Origin: Arthrobacter sp. SPG23 | Lineage (GTDB): Bacteria; Actinomycetota; Actinomycetes; Actinomycetales; Micrococcaceae | Reading direction: 5' to 3' | Length of the DNA: 64,000 bases | NCBI RefSeq assembly: GCF_000876655.1 | Contig: NZ_JYCN01000028.1 | Span: forward strand, 124,001-188,000 | Part shown: positions 19,186-27,370 of the stretch, one piece after another | Numbering within the stretch: position 1 is the first letter of the stretch | Layout of the letters: every line of letters starts with the position of its first letter | Position numbers and translations under genes: made by a program | Notes under the pieces: generated by a model | The model's input: the letters and a program-made list of their open reading frames with translations, nothing else | Databases searched by the model: none | Told to the model about the DNA's origin: nothing

Positions 19186-19467
19186 CTAGGCGGACTTGGT
19201 TCCGGCCACGCGGCCGGCTGCACGCGCGGAGCGGTTCCGCCACCAGCGGCGGACGAGGTCCACCGCGGCCAGCAGTCCCGCGAGGGGCGAAAGAACCGCT
19301 GCAGTGTAGACGAAAAGCAGCCAGGTGAGTGTGGCAATGGGCGGCTGGTTGGTGCTCAGGAGTGACAGGCCCCCGAAGAAGGCGACCGTCCAAAAAAGGA
19401 CTACTCCAAAAAGCACCGCCGCAGCAGGGAAATACTCGTTTGTCACTACGGACATCACAGTGTTCAA
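19186..19467 (-). CDS. Small membrane protein, hypothetical
   Basis: A 93-residue protein with two hydrophobic segments (about residues 13-38 and 45-68) and a basic tail (R-R-W-W-R-N-R). TTG 19467 is preferred because AGGAGGA sits 6 nt upstream; an ATG four codons later has no site. I do not recognise the family. The amphipathic plan and strong ribosome-binding site support a real gene. Confidence 0.5.
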   Translation of the reverse strand: MNTVMSVVTNEYFPAAAVLFGVVLFWTVAFFGGLSLLSTNQPPIATLTWLLFVYTAAVLSPLAGLLAAVDLVRRWWRNRSARAAGRVAGTKSA

Positions 19468-19597
19468 TGCTCTTCCTCCTGACTGGCCGGGCGCAGGACA
19501 TCACCGCGTCAATCTCAGTATGGGGCCCGGGAAACCAGGATTGCGGCAGGACGCAGAAACCGTGACGAAAATAACCACACCCGGCGCCGGAAGCCGC

Positions 19598-20020
19598 TCA
19601 GCGCGGGGCCTCCTGCGCCTCCAGAACCGCCAGCGCTGCACGCAGCCGGGCATCGGCGTCGTTGGCTACTTCCGCAACGGCGGGACTGTCGCTGAGCTGC
19701 ACCATGGTCTGCGGATCAATGGCCTGGATGGTTGTCATGCCCGCGTCCCGGCCGCGTCGCACCACCACATTGCAGGGCAGCAGCGCACCGAGGTCCGGCT
19801 CGGCGGCAAGCGCGCGGCTGGCCAGGGCGGGGTTGCAGGCGCCCAGAATGACGTAGTCTCCGAGCGCTTCGGCAGCGTCCTGGCCAAGCTTGGCTTCGAA
19901 GGTCGCGCGGACATTGATTTCGGACAGAATGCCGAATCCCTGTCCGGCGAGCGCCTCACGAGTACGCTCCACGGCGTCGCTCCAGGATAGCGGGACGGTC
20001 ACGGTGTGGGTGTACGTCAT
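19598..20020 (-). CDS. DUF302 domain-containing protein
   Basis: A 140-residue protein matching DUF302: an N-terminal strand V-P-L-S-W-S-D-A, then A-L-A-G-Q-G-F-G-I-L-S-E-I, then G-A-C-N-P-A-L-A and L-L-P-C-N-V-V-V. Two cysteines, in GACNP and LPCN, are typical of the family and may bind a metal or heme. DUF302 proteins often sit beside sulfur-oxidation or metal-stress genes; here the CstR-like repressor is next. Molecular role unknown. Confidence 0.85.
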   Translation of the reverse strand: MTYTHTVTVPLSWSDAVERTREALAGQGFGILSEINVRATFEAKLGQDAAEALGDYVILGACNPALASRALAAEPDLGALLPCNVVVRRGRDAGMTTIQAIDPQTMVQLSDSPAVAEVANDADARLRAALAVLEAQEAPR

Positions 20021-20098
20021 ATTGTCTCCTCGGCTGGGGTCCGGTCAGGCCGGAACGGTTCAGTGCTGGGCGTTAGTGAATTACAGCACGGGTGCGGC

Positions 20099-20356
20099 TC
20101 AGGCCAGGGACAGGAAGAGCTTTTCCAGGTCCTTCGTGTCCATGCTCGCATCCTTGCGGACAAGGCATTGCTCAAGTCCGCTGGCGATGATGGCGAATCC
20201 CGCGCGGTCCAGCGCCTTCGACACCGCGGCGAGCTGGGTGACGATGTCCTTGCACTCGCGGCCTTCTTCGAGCATCCGGGTCACCGCGGCCAGCTGCCCC
20301 TGAGCCCGCTTGAGCCTGTTGATGACCGGTGCGAGGTCGGTTGAATCGAGTTCCAT
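20099..20356 (-). CDS. CsoR-family repressor, CstR-like persulfide sensor
   Basis: An 85-residue all-helical CsoR/DUF156 regulator. N-R-L-K-R-A-Q-G-Q-L is the family signature. Cys35 and Cys64 match the conserved pair, but position 60, where copper-sensing CsoR has a histidine ligand, is Gly. That argues against copper sensing and for a CstR-type sensor of persulfides through the cysteines. ATG 20356 has GGAGG upstream. Three operator-like palindromes lie between this gene and the divergent rhodanese gene, and one lies before the dioxygenase gene. The sulfur genes downstream support the assignment. Confidence 0.88.
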   Translation of the reverse strand: MELDSTDLAPVINRLKRAQGQLAAVTRMLEEGRECKDIVTQLAAVSKALDRAGFAIIASGLEQCLVRKDASMDTKDLEKLFLSLA

Positions 20357-20394
20357 GATGCCTCCGGATAAAGGGTTGTTATGCACTCCAGAAT

Positions 20395-20453
20395 ATACCC
20401 CCTGGGGTGTTTTTGACTACCCCTAGGGGTATCTGCAATACTCGGTGGGGTAT
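20395..20453. promoter_or_regulatory. Three CstR-type operators
   Basis: Three sites fit ATACCCC-N2-GGGGTAT: 20395-20410 (ATACCCC-CT-GGGGTGT), 20417-20432 (CTACCCC-TA-GGGGTAT) and 20438-20453 (ATACTCG-GT-GGGGTAT, weaker left arm). Centres are about 21-22 bp apart, two helical turns, so tetramers could line up on one face. They lie in the divergent promoter of the CstR-like gene and the rhodanese gene. Confidence 0.8.
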
Positions 20454-20487
20454 TCAGCTCTACCTGATCCGTCTCGAAAGGACATCA

Positions 20488-21144
20488 ATGACACGCCCCT
20501 CCGCTTCGGCCTCCTCCTCCGCTTCACCGGCCGCCCCCGCAGTCACCGCCCTGGATCCGGAAACGCTGCAGACCTGGTTTCAGGAACACAAGGACCTCGT
20601 GGTGATCGACGTACGATCGGCCGCGGAATTCGAATCCCTGCACATCCGCGGTTCGTACAACGTTCCGCTCCCGCTGCTTTCCGAGCACACGGACGAACTG
20701 GCCACCCGGCTGGGAAGCCGTGTTGTGCTGGTCTGCCAGTCCGGCGCACGGGCTGAGCAGGCACGGCAGCGCCTCGGCGGCGCAGGCATCGGTACCGCTT
20801 ACGTCCTGACCGGCGGCGTGCCGGGCTTCGCTGCCGCCGGCGGAAACGTTGTCCGCGGCAAGGCCCGCTGGGACCTGGAGCGCCAGGTCCGGCTGGCAGC
20901 CGGCTCCCTGGTGGTGCTTGGCCTGGCCGGAGGCAAATTCGTCTCACCCAAAATCCGCCTGCTCGCAGGAGCTGTCGGCACGGGCCTGACATTCTCCGCA
21001 GCGACCAACACCTGCGCCATGGGCCAGGCCCTCTCCGCGATGCCGTGGAACAAGGCGGCTAAGGAACCCACCCGCGAATCCGCCATCCTGCAGCTGCCCG
21101 CTGCAGGGGTGCAGACCGACCAGAACCGGGCGCAGGCGGCATGA
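20488..21144 (+). CDS. Rhodanese with C-terminal YgaP-like membrane domain
   Basis: A 218-residue protein. Residues about 20-125 form a rhodanese domain with V-I-D-V-R-S-A-A-E-F and the active loop C-Q-S-G-A-R. Residues about 135-200 match the YgaP/DUF2892 hydrophobic domain (A-A-G-S-L-V-V-L-G and F-S-A-A-T-N-T-C-A-M-G). It should carry persulfide sulfur at the membrane. ATG 20488 follows GAAAGGA; upstream codons in this frame run through the operators. It heads the sulfur operon and overlaps the TauE gene by 4 bp (ATGA). Confidence 0.9.
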   Translation: MTRPSASASSSASPAAPAVTALDPETLQTWFQEHKDLVVIDVRSAAEFESLHIRGSYNVPLPLLSEHTDELATRLGSRVVLVCQSGARAEQARQRLGGAGIGTAYVLTGGVPGFAAAGGNVVRGKARWDLERQVRLAAGSLVVLGLAGGKFVSPKIRLLAGAVGTGLTFSAATNTCAMGQALSAMPWNKAAKEPTRESAILQLPAAGVQTDQNRAQAA

Positions 21145-21899
21145 TTTCAGCTCTGGCATTGGGGCTACTCGTCGGGATAGTCCTCGGCGTGGTCGGCGGC
21201 GGCGGATCGATCATCGCCGTCCCTGCCCTGGTGTACGGAGTGGGCCTCAGCCCCGCGGAGGCCATCCCCACCTCCCTGCTGGTGGTTGGCCTCTCGTCGC
21301 TGGCAGCACTTTTGCCCCGGTTCCGTGAAGGCATCAACTGGCCAGTCGTGCTGCTGGTCGGGGCCGCCGGCATCCCGGCCGCGTGGGGAGGCGCGGCCGT
21401 GGGCCGGCTGCTGGATCCCAACATACTGATGCTGGCATTCGCGGGCATCATGGTGGTTGCCGGCGTTCGTATGCTGATGCGCACCAACGAAGTAGAGGGA
21501 TCTTGCAGCACGGGCCCCACGCGGGCCTTCCGCTCCTGCGCTCCCAAGGCCGTCGGAGTCGGGCTGCTGGTCGGCTTCCTGACGGGCCTGCTGGGAGTTG
21601 GCGGCGGATTCCTCATCACGCCGGCCCTCACGCTCTTCCTGGGACTGCGCATGAAGCAGGCCGTCGCTTCCTCCCTGGCCATTATTGTCATCAACTCCGC
21701 CGCAGGCTTCGGGGCACACGCCGCCGGCTTCACCATCGAATGGTCCACAGTCCTGGCCTTCACGGTACCGGCCATCCTCGGCTCAATCGCCGCAGCCCGG
21801 CTGGCCCGCCTGCTCAAAGACAAGCACGTCCGCATCTCGTTCGCCGTCCTGATCTTCGCCGTCGCCGCCTGGGTTACGGCCAGCACCGTCACAGCCTGA
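21141..21899 (+). CDS. TauE/SafE family sulfite (sulfonate) exporter
   Basis: A 252-residue membrane protein with about eight hydrophobic segments. The TauE repeats appear twice, as G-V-V-G-G-G-G-S and G-L-L-G-V-G-G-G-F-L-I-T-P-A-L. Family members export sulfite, sulfoacetate or related anions. Persulfide dioxygenase in the same cluster makes sulfite, so export of that product is the likely job. It overlaps the upstream rhodanese by 4 bp. Confidence 0.9.
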   Translation: MISALALGLLVGIVLGVVGGGGSIIAVPALVYGVGLSPAEAIPTSLLVVGLSSLAALLPRFREGINWPVVLLVGAAGIPAAWGGAAVGRLLDPNILMLAFAGIMVVAGVRMLMRTNEVEGSCSTGPTRAFRSCAPKAVGVGLLVGFLTGLLGVGGGFLITPALTLFLGLRMKQAVASSLAIIVINSAAGFGAHAAGFTIEWSTVLAFTVPAILGSIAAARLARLLKDKHVRISFAVLIFAVAAWVTASTVTA

Positions 21900-21963
21900 C
21901 CGGCACCAAGCCGGCGAACCGGTCCGCTAAACATTCACCCACACTCCGGAAAGGAACCCAGTC

Positions 21964-22260
21964 ATGGCAGAAATCACCGTCACCGAAACTGAGCAACGGC
22001 GCACCAGCGCACAAATCCTCGATGTCCGCGAAGACTTCGAAGTCGCCGAAGGCATGATCCCCGGCGCCCTGCACATCCCCATGGGGCAGTTGCAGGCCCG
22101 CTTGTCCGAGCTGGACCCCGGCGTTCCCGTCATCGTCGTCTGCCGCAGCGGCAACCGTAGCGCCCGCGTGGCAGATGCGCTCAATGGCGCCGGATTCAGC
22201 GCCGACACAATGACCGGCGGCATGATCGCCTGGAGCCGCGCAGGACTCCCCGCCACCTAA
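21964..22260 (+). CDS. Single-domain rhodanese
   Basis: A 98-residue stand-alone rhodanese domain with I-L-D-V-R-E-D-F-E and active loop C-R-S-G-N-R-S, plus the closing G-G-M-I-A-W. It is about the size of GlpE/PspE-type enzymes. It probably moves sulfane sulfur between low-molecular-weight persulfides and the dioxygenase or thioredoxin. GGAAAGGAA lies upstream of the ATG. Confidence 0.92.
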   Translation: MAEITVTETEQRRTSAQILDVREDFEVAEGMIPGALHIPMGQLQARLSELDPGVPVIVVCRSGNRSARVADALNGAGFSADTMTGGMIAWSRAGLPAT

Positions 22261-22327
22261 CCGGCCTGCCTCATCCGCAGCCACAACCCCGCCCCCGCCC
22301 CACCGGCCACACGTAAGGAATTCAGCC

Positions 22328-22690
22328 ATGGCAACCATCGACATCACGGAAGAATCGCTTGCCCGGACGCTTGAGGACAACGACATTGTCTTCATCGACT
22401 TCTGGGCCGGCTGGTGCGGCCCCTGCCGCATGTTCGCCCCCACCTACGACGCAGCGTCCCAGAAGCACCCCGACGTCGTTTTTGCCAAGGTGGACACGGA
22501 AGCCGAGCAGGCGTTGGCGGCTGCTGCCGGCATCACGTCCATCCCCACACTGATGGCTTTCCGGGACAAGACCCTCGTCTTCTCCCAGCCAGGCGCGCTC
22601 AATGCGGCAGGGCTGGAGCAGGTCATCCAGGGCGTCAAGAACCTCGATATGGCAGCACTGCGCGCGCAGGCAGCGCAGCATCAGTCCTGA
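22328..22690 (+). CDS. Thioredoxin
   Basis: A 120-residue thioredoxin fold with the canonical W-C-G-P-C at residues 29-33 and the cis-proline region S-I-P-T-L. Inside the sulfur operon it probably reduces protein persulfides or regenerates rhodaneses, releasing sulfide. TAAGGAA precedes the ATG by 8 nt. It lies 19 bp upstream of the next rhodanese. Confidence 0.93.
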   Translation: MATIDITEESLARTLEDNDIVFIDFWAGWCGPCRMFAPTYDAASQKHPDVVFAKVDTEAEQALAAAAGITSIPTLMAFRDKTLVFSQPGALNAAGLEQVIQGVKNLDMAALRAQAAQHQS

Positions 22691-22709
22691 CGAATATCCA
22701 CAGAAGCCG

Positions 22710-23093
22710 ATGCGCAGTATTACGCCCGGCGACCTGGCGGCAATCTGGCCCCGCACGGTGGTGGTGGACGTGCGGGGCCAGGACGAGTATGCCGTCGCCC
22801 ATATCCCGGGCAGCCTGAACGTCCCCCTCGAGGAACTGCCGTTCCGGCAGCAGGACCTGCCGAACAGCACGCTTTACGTCCTGTGCGGTTCAGGCAAGCG
22901 CAGCAGCCAGGCCACTGCACTCCTCACTGCCCAGGGCCACGACGCGATCAACATCGCGGGCGGCATCACGGAGTGGTACCGGGAAGGCCATCCGGTGAGC
23001 TATGCACCCCCGGCACCGGACGAACCTCCGTCCGGACGCTGGAGATCTGTACTGGAGAAACTGGCGAAGTGGCGCGCCCGAAGCATCGGCTGA
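22710..23093 (+). CDS. Single-domain rhodanese with basic C-terminal tail
   Basis: A 127-residue rhodanese protein with V-V-D-V-R-G-Q-D-E-Y and active loop C-G-S-G-K-R-S. After the domain (about residue 95) comes a Pro-rich linker and a basic tail (L-E-K-L-A-K-W-R-A-R). I chose ATG 22710 because it gives the complete domain; codons further upstream overlap the thioredoxin gene in another frame. Confidence 0.88.
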   Translation: MRSITPGDLAAIWPRTVVVDVRGQDEYAVAHIPGSLNVPLEELPFRQQDLPNSTLYVLCGSGKRSSQATALLTAQGHDAINIAGGITEWYREGHPVSYAPPAPDEPPSGRWRSVLEKLAKWRARSIG

Positions 23094-23128
23094 CGGTTTC
23101 AAAACCACAACGCCACGCCATTTGCGAT

Positions 23129-23144
23129 ATACCCCCCGGGGTAT
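23129..23144. promoter_or_regulatory. CstR-type operator before the persulfide dioxygenase gene
   Basis: A perfect site, ATACCCC-CC-GGGGTAT, 67 bp before the dioxygenase ATG. It matches the three sites at 20395-20453 and suggests a second promoter of the same regulon. Confidence 0.82.
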
Positions 23145-23211
23145 TATGATTTTGAGTAGACCAACGGGGAGCCACCCAGGAACCCCACAAACTTTTACGA
23201 AGGAGAACCCC

Positions 23212-24621
23212 ATGCTTCTCGAGCGCATCTACGATGAAGACCTCGCCCAGGCCAGCTACTTCATCGGCTGCCAGCGGAAGGGTGAGGCAGTTGTTGTCGA
23301 CGCCCGCCGTGACATCGACACCTACCGCTCCCTCGCAGCAGCCAACGGCATGAAGATTGTGGCCGTTACCGAGACCCACATCCACGCCGACTACCTCTCA
23401 GGCACCCGGGAACTCGCGGCCGCCACCGGGGCCAAGATCTATGTCTCCGGCGAAGGCGGCCCCGACTGGCAGTACGGTTTCGACGGCGAGCGCCTGTTCG
23501 ACGGCAGCAAGATCACCATCGGTAACATCACCGTGCAGGCGCTCCACACCCCGGGGCACACTCCGGAACACCTGTCCTTCCTGATCACGGACGGCGCGTT
23601 CAGCAGCGAGGCCGGGTACCTGCTCTCGGGCGACTTTGTCTTCTCCGGCGACCTCGGCCGCCCCGACCTCCTGGACGAAGCCGCCGGCGGCGTGGACACC
23701 CGGTTCCTGGGTGCCAAGCAGCTGTTCGCCAGCCTGCGCGACAAGTTCCTGACCCTGCCCGACTTCGTCCAGGTTTACCCGGGACACGGCGCCGGCAGCG
23801 CCTGCGGCAAGGCCCTCGGCGCCATCCCGTCCTCCACGGTGGGCTACGAGCGGCTGTACGCCTGGTGGGGCCCGTACCTGGCCGCCAACGACGAGCAGGG
23901 ATTCATCGACGAACTGCTCGACGGCCAGCCGGACGCACACGCCTACTTCGGCCGCATGAAGCGCGAAAACCGCGAAGGCCCCGCCGTCATGGGCGAACGT
24001 GCCCCGCTGCAGGAACTGGACGCGGCCGACGTCGCAAGGAGCCTGGCAGAAGACACCCTGACCTTCATCGACACCCGCTCCAACGGCGAGGTCCACCAGG
24101 GCACCGTGGTCCGGTCCCTGAACGTTCCGGCCGGCAAATCCGTTGCCAGCTACGGCGCCTGGGTGGTCAACCCCGAGACGGATAAGAACCCGCTGGTGCT
24201 CCTGGCCAAGGACCAGGAACAGGCCCAGGACATGTGGGACCACCTGGTCCGCGTGGGCATCGACAACGTGGCGGGCTACCTGACCGGCATCGACGGGCTG
24301 CCCACCTTCACGCCCAAGCTGATCCAGCCCGAGGAGCTCGAGGGCTTCGACGCCGCAATGGTCCTGGATGTCCGCAACAAGACCGAGCACAAGGCCGGGC
24401 ACGTTCCGGGCTCTTACCAGCTCAGTGGCGGCCGCGTCATGTGGCACCTGGATGAACTGCCCACCGCCGGCACCATCGTGTCCTACTGCCAGTCCGGCGT
24501 GCGGAACTCCGTAGCCGCCAGCGCGCTGCGCCGGGCCGGGTACGACGTCGTCGAACTGGACGGCAGCTACGCCGCCTGGGCCGCTATGGAACAGTCGCTG
24601 CAGACCGCTTCGACCCGCTAA
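23212..24621 (+). CDS. Persulfide dioxygenase-rhodanese fusion (CstB-like)
   Basis: A 469-residue protein. Residues 1-240 are an ETHE1-like metallo-beta-lactamase domain with T-H-I-H-A-D-Y, L-H-T-P-G-H-T-P-E-H, G-D-F-V-F and P-G-H-G. The last residue of HxHxDH is Tyr, consistent with the single iron of ETHE1 enzymes. Residues about 265-350 are a rhodanese-like domain without catalytic Cys; residues about 360-465 are a rhodanese with active loop C-Q-S-G-V-R. This matches CstB architecture, which oxidises persulfides to sulfite or thiosulfate. AAGGAG lies upstream. A CstR-type operator and the TauE exporter support the role. Confidence 0.93.
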   Translation: MLLERIYDEDLAQASYFIGCQRKGEAVVVDARRDIDTYRSLAAANGMKIVAVTETHIHADYLSGTRELAAATGAKIYVSGEGGPDWQYGFDGERLFDGSKITIGNITVQALHTPGHTPEHLSFLITDGAFSSEAGYLLSGDFVFSGDLGRPDLLDEAAGGVDTRFLGAKQLFASLRDKFLTLPDFVQVYPGHGAGSACGKALGAIPSSTVGYERLYAWWGPYLAANDEQGFIDELLDGQPDAHAYFGRMKRENREGPAVMGERAPLQELDAADVARSLAEDTLTFIDTRSNGEVHQGTVVRSLNVPAGKSVASYGAWVVNPETDKNPLVLLAKDQEQAQDMWDHLVRVGIDNVAGYLTGIDGLPTFTPKLIQPEELEGFDAAMVLDVRNKTEHKAGHVPGSYQLSGGRVMWHLDELPTAGTIVSYCQSGVRNSVAASALRRAGYDVVELDGSYAAWAAMEQSLQTASTR

Positions 24622-24661
24622 CCCCGCGGCCGGCCGATGCCGGCAGCGGATCCAACAGCAC

Positions 24662-24698
24662 AAGACCCCCGCCCGGACATGTCCGGGCGGGGGTCTTT
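24662..24698. terminator. Bidirectional rho-independent terminator
   Basis: A perfect 36-bp palindrome (left arm AAGACCCCCGCCCGGACAT) followed by T lies 40 bp after the dioxygenase stop and 4 bp before the end of the convergent methyltransferase. A/T tracts flank both arms, so it can serve both directions. Confidence 0.9.
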
Positions 24699-24701
24699 CG
24701 T

Positions 24702-25475
24702 TCAGCCACGTCGCGCCAACCGAGCCAGATCCTCATCCGCCGAATCGGGCATGTCGGTTCCGGTTCTGACTTTGTCTGCCTCGAGGACGAAGAAGATGAA
24801 GGACAGGAACGCTGTCCTCTCGCCGTTGAGGATGCGCGGCGGAAGGAGATCGTGCGGTGTGTCTGGAGATGGCTCTGGTTCGCTCACGGTGGCTACGCGG
24901 TATCCCGCCGACGTAAAGGCGCTGATCATCGCGTGAAGTGGTCGGTGCCAGAAGGTCAGGACCGCAGGCTCGCCAGCGAACTCGTAATCCTCCGAGTACT
25001 GCCGGATTGCGAAGTAGTCCTCGGCGGGTTGGTTGATCACGCTAACGGTGGGGTGGTTGACCGACAGGATCAGGCGACCGCCCGGCTTCAGTACGCGCCG
25101 CAGTTCGGCAAGTGGTGCTGACCAGTCCTCCAGATAGTGCAGGACCAAGGACGAGACAACGTCGTCGAAGGAGCCATCGGCGAAAGGGAGCGGCTTGCTG
25201 AGGTCGGCCAGGTGCAGGTCTGCGGTCGGACCCAATCGCTGTCTTGCCAATGCGAGCATCGCAGGACTGGAATCGAAGCCGGTCACGGCGGCGCCCTTCG
25301 CGGCCAGCGCGGCGGACAGCGGCCCCGAGCCACAGCCAGCGTCGAGGACCCGGTGACCGGCCACGTCGCCGGCAAGGCCAATCATCGCCGGCCGCTCGTA
25401 ATAGGCGTTGAGGAGGCTGGACTCATTTTCAGCCGAGTAGTTCCCGGCAAAATCGTCATAATGATTGGACTTCAC
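24702..25475 (-). CDS. Class I SAM-dependent methyltransferase
   Basis: A 257-residue UbiE/Methyltransf_11-type enzyme. Motif I is V-L-D-A-G-C-G-S-G-P near residue 43, the acidic ribose-binding residue is in G-F-D-S-S-P, F-D-D-V-V-S-S-L-V-L-H-Y is motif IV, and L-K-P-G-G-R-L follows. GTG 25475 has GGGGAA 6 nt upstream. The 3' end shares a terminator with the sulfur operon, but no functional link is evident. Substrate unknown. Confidence 0.88.
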   Translation of the reverse strand: MKSNHYDDFAGNYSAENESSLLNAYYERPAMIGLAGDVAGHRVLDAGCGSGPLSAALAAKGAAVTGFDSSPAMLALARQRLGPTADLHLADLSKPLPFADGSFDDVVSSLVLHYLEDWSAPLAELRRVLKPGGRLILSVNHPTVSVINQPAEDYFAIRQYSEDYEFAGEPAVLTFWHRPLHAMISAFTSAGYRVATVSEPEPSPDTPHDLLPPRILNGERTAFLSFIFFVLEADKVRTGTDMPDSADEDLARLARRG

Positions 25476-25578
25476 TGCTCTTCCCCTTCAGGCGAATCCT
25501 CACGGGCGGGACAATGGGGCTGATCCTAGCAAGCGAAGAGAATATCGAATGTCCGAGCCTGGGTCTACACTGAAGTAT

Positions 25579-25592
25579 CGAACATATATTCG
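25579..25592. promoter_or_regulatory. SOS box (LexA site) before umuDC
   Basis: CGAACATATATTCG matches the Gram-positive/actinobacterial LexA consensus CGAAC-N4-GTTCG at all but one position. It lies 14 bp before the UmuD-like GTG start. Confidence 0.82.
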
Positions 25593-25606
25593 AATAAAGG
25601 TGTGTT

Positions 25607-26038
25607 GTGGGCATAGTTATCGGTCCCCGCGTGATAGATGCGGGCACATCCCTGCTGTCGGTACTGATCTCTCCTGTACCAGTCGCAGCGGGGTACCCTT
25701 CGCCGGCGCAGGACTACTTTGACGGCCGGATCGACCTCAATGAACACCTCATCAAGGACATCACCAGCACATACATCGTGCGGGTGTCCGGAGACTCGAT
25801 GGAAGGAGCCGGGATCAGCGACGGCGACGAACTGATCGTCAACCGCGCCCTGGACCCCAAGGACGGATCAGTGGTCATAGCGGTCCTGGACGGTGAGCTG
25901 ACCATCAAGCGGCTCAGGGTCACGGCGTCCGGAGTGGTGCTGCAGGCGGACAACCCCCGCTATCCGGACATCCGGGTCCCGGCGTTGTCGGACCTGGTGA
26001 TCTGGGGCGTGGCCACCCGCTGCCTGCACCATGTCTGA
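25607..26038 (+). CDS. umuD: UmuD-like autoproteolytic subunit of error-prone polymerase
   Basis: A 143-residue LexA/UmuD-family S24 peptidase. The self-cleavage site is Ala28-Gly29 in V-A-A-G-Y-P-S-P. The catalytic Ser is in S-G-D-S-M-E and the Lys in E-L-T-I-K-R. There is no N-terminal HTH, so it is UmuD-like, not LexA. GTG 25607 follows AAAGG with 6-nt spacing. RecA-stimulated cleavage would activate the polymerase encoded by the overlapping gene. The SOS box explains damage induction. Confidence 0.92.
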   Translation: MGIVIGPRVIDAGTSLLSVLISPVPVAAGYPSPAQDYFDGRIDLNEHLIKDITSTYIVRVSGDSMEGAGISDGDELIVNRALDPKDGSVVIAVLDGELTIKRLRVTASGVVLQADNPRYPDIRVPALSDLVIWGVATRCLHHV

Positions 26039-27347
26039 AGCGCTCGCGATTCCTGAAACCCGGACCCCGGACACCGTCCGGGAGATTGCCCTGGTGGACG
26101 TCAACTGCTTCTACGCCTCGGCGGAGCGGGCCTTCGATCCTTCGCTGGAAGGCCGCCCCCTGGTCGTTCTCTCCAACAACGACGGCTGCGCGGTCACCCG
26201 GTCCCCTGAAGCCAAAGCTCTTGGCATCCCGGTCGGCGAGCCGTGGTTCAAGATCGCCCCCCGCGCCAAGGAATGGGGGCTGGTGGCCAAATCCAGCAAC
26301 TACGAGCTGTACGGCGATATCAGCGCCCGTGTTATGGAGCTTCTGGGCCGCTACTCGGCCTGGCTGGAGGTCTACAGCATCGATGAAGCCTTCCTGGGAG
26401 TCAAAGGCACCCCGGACGAACTCCTGCATCTCGGGCAGACCATGAAGACAGCTGTTCGCCGCAACATCGGGGTGCCGGTCTGCGTAGGAATTGCCAATAC
26501 CAAGACCCTCGCGAAGCTGGCCAACAAATGGGCCAAGAACAATCCCGCCCTTAACGGCGTGTGCCGCTGGGACTCCATGCCGGCCACGGCCCGCGAAGCG
26601 TTGATGGGCCGGCTGTCCGTCATCGAGCTCTGGGGCGTGGCCGCCCGGCTGACAAAACGCCTGAACAGCATGGGCATCCACTCCATCCTGGACCTTGCCC
26701 GCGCCGATCCCGTGTGGATCCGGGACCGCTTCTCGGTGGTGCTGATGCGCACGGTCCTGGAGCTACATGGCACCGCGTGCATCCCCTTGGAAGAGGAGCG
26801 CATTGGACGTGACCAGCTCATCTTCAGCCGTTCGTTTTCCACGCCCATCACCGCGGCCGCGGACCTGCGACAGGTCATGAGCGTCTATGGCCAGCAAGCC
26901 AGCGCCCGCCTGGCCAAGCACAGCCTGCAGGCCAAGGTGCTCACTGCCTTCGCCGGCACCTCGCACTACAACCCGCTGGACACGTCCTACCCGTCGGTCT
27001 GCGTCACGTTGCCCATGCCCACCGCGGATCCGGTGCTGTTGACCAGAGCCGCGCACGCCCTGCTCCCCCGGATCGAGGAAGGCACCAAATACGTCCGAGC
27101 CGGCATTATGGTCACCGACCTGCGCCCCACAGGCCAGCAATCGCCGCTGCCGGTGTTTGCGAACCCGCGCGAGGAACGCGGCATCGGCATTCTGCTGGAG
27201 GACATCAGCCGCCGCTACGGGCGCGGCTCGGTGGGGCTGGGCCACGCCGGAATCCGGGGCGGCCCGGACTGGTCCATGCAGCGCACCATGCTCTCGCCCA
27301 GGTACACCACCCATTGGGACGAGCTCCCCGTGGTCAAGGCAGCCTGA
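26031..27347 (+). CDS. umuC: Y-family DNA polymerase, UmuC-like
   Basis: A 438-residue translesion polymerase. Catalytic motifs are D-V-N-C-F-Y-A-S near residue 24 and Y-S-I-D-E-A-F-L near residue 115. K-T-L-A-K-L-A-N-K follows, and the C-terminus has a little-finger domain and a DUF4113-like end (S-P-R-Y-T-T-H-W). Length fits UmuC, not DinB. It overlaps umuD by 8 bp and should form a Pol V-like complex under SOS control. Confidence 0.93.
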   Translation: MSEALAIPETRTPDTVREIALVDVNCFYASAERAFDPSLEGRPLVVLSNNDGCAVTRSPEAKALGIPVGEPWFKIAPRAKEWGLVAKSSNYELYGDISARVMELLGRYSAWLEVYSIDEAFLGVKGTPDELLHLGQTMKTAVRRNIGVPVCVGIANTKTLAKLANKWAKNNPALNGVCRWDSMPATAREALMGRLSVIELWGVAARLTKRLNSMGIHSILDLARADPVWIRDRFSVVLMRTVLELHGTACIPLEEERIGRDQLIFSRSFSTPITAAADLRQVMSVYGQQASARLAKHSLQAKVLTAFAGTSHYNPLDTSYPSVCVTLPMPTADPVLLTRAAHALLPRIEEGTKYVRAGIMVTDLRPTGQQSPLPVFANPREERGIGILLEDISRRYGRGSVGLGHAGIRGGPDWSMQRTMLSPRYTTHWDELPVVKAA

Positions 27348-27358
27348 GCACGCGCTGT

Positions 27359-27364
27359 TACACT
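27359..27364 (+). promoter_or_regulatory. Possible -10 element for a leaderless transcript
   Basis: TACACT lies 6 nt before the Lgt-like ATG, and no ribosome-binding site is visible there. That spacing would start transcription at or near the ATG, as in leaderless actinobacterial mRNAs. Confidence 0.4.
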
Positions 27365-27370
27365 CTGCAC

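Noticed and set aside
20099..20356. Copper-responsive CsoR
   Set aside because: The His ligand position is Gly, no copper exporter or chaperone is near, and the neighbours are sulfur genes.
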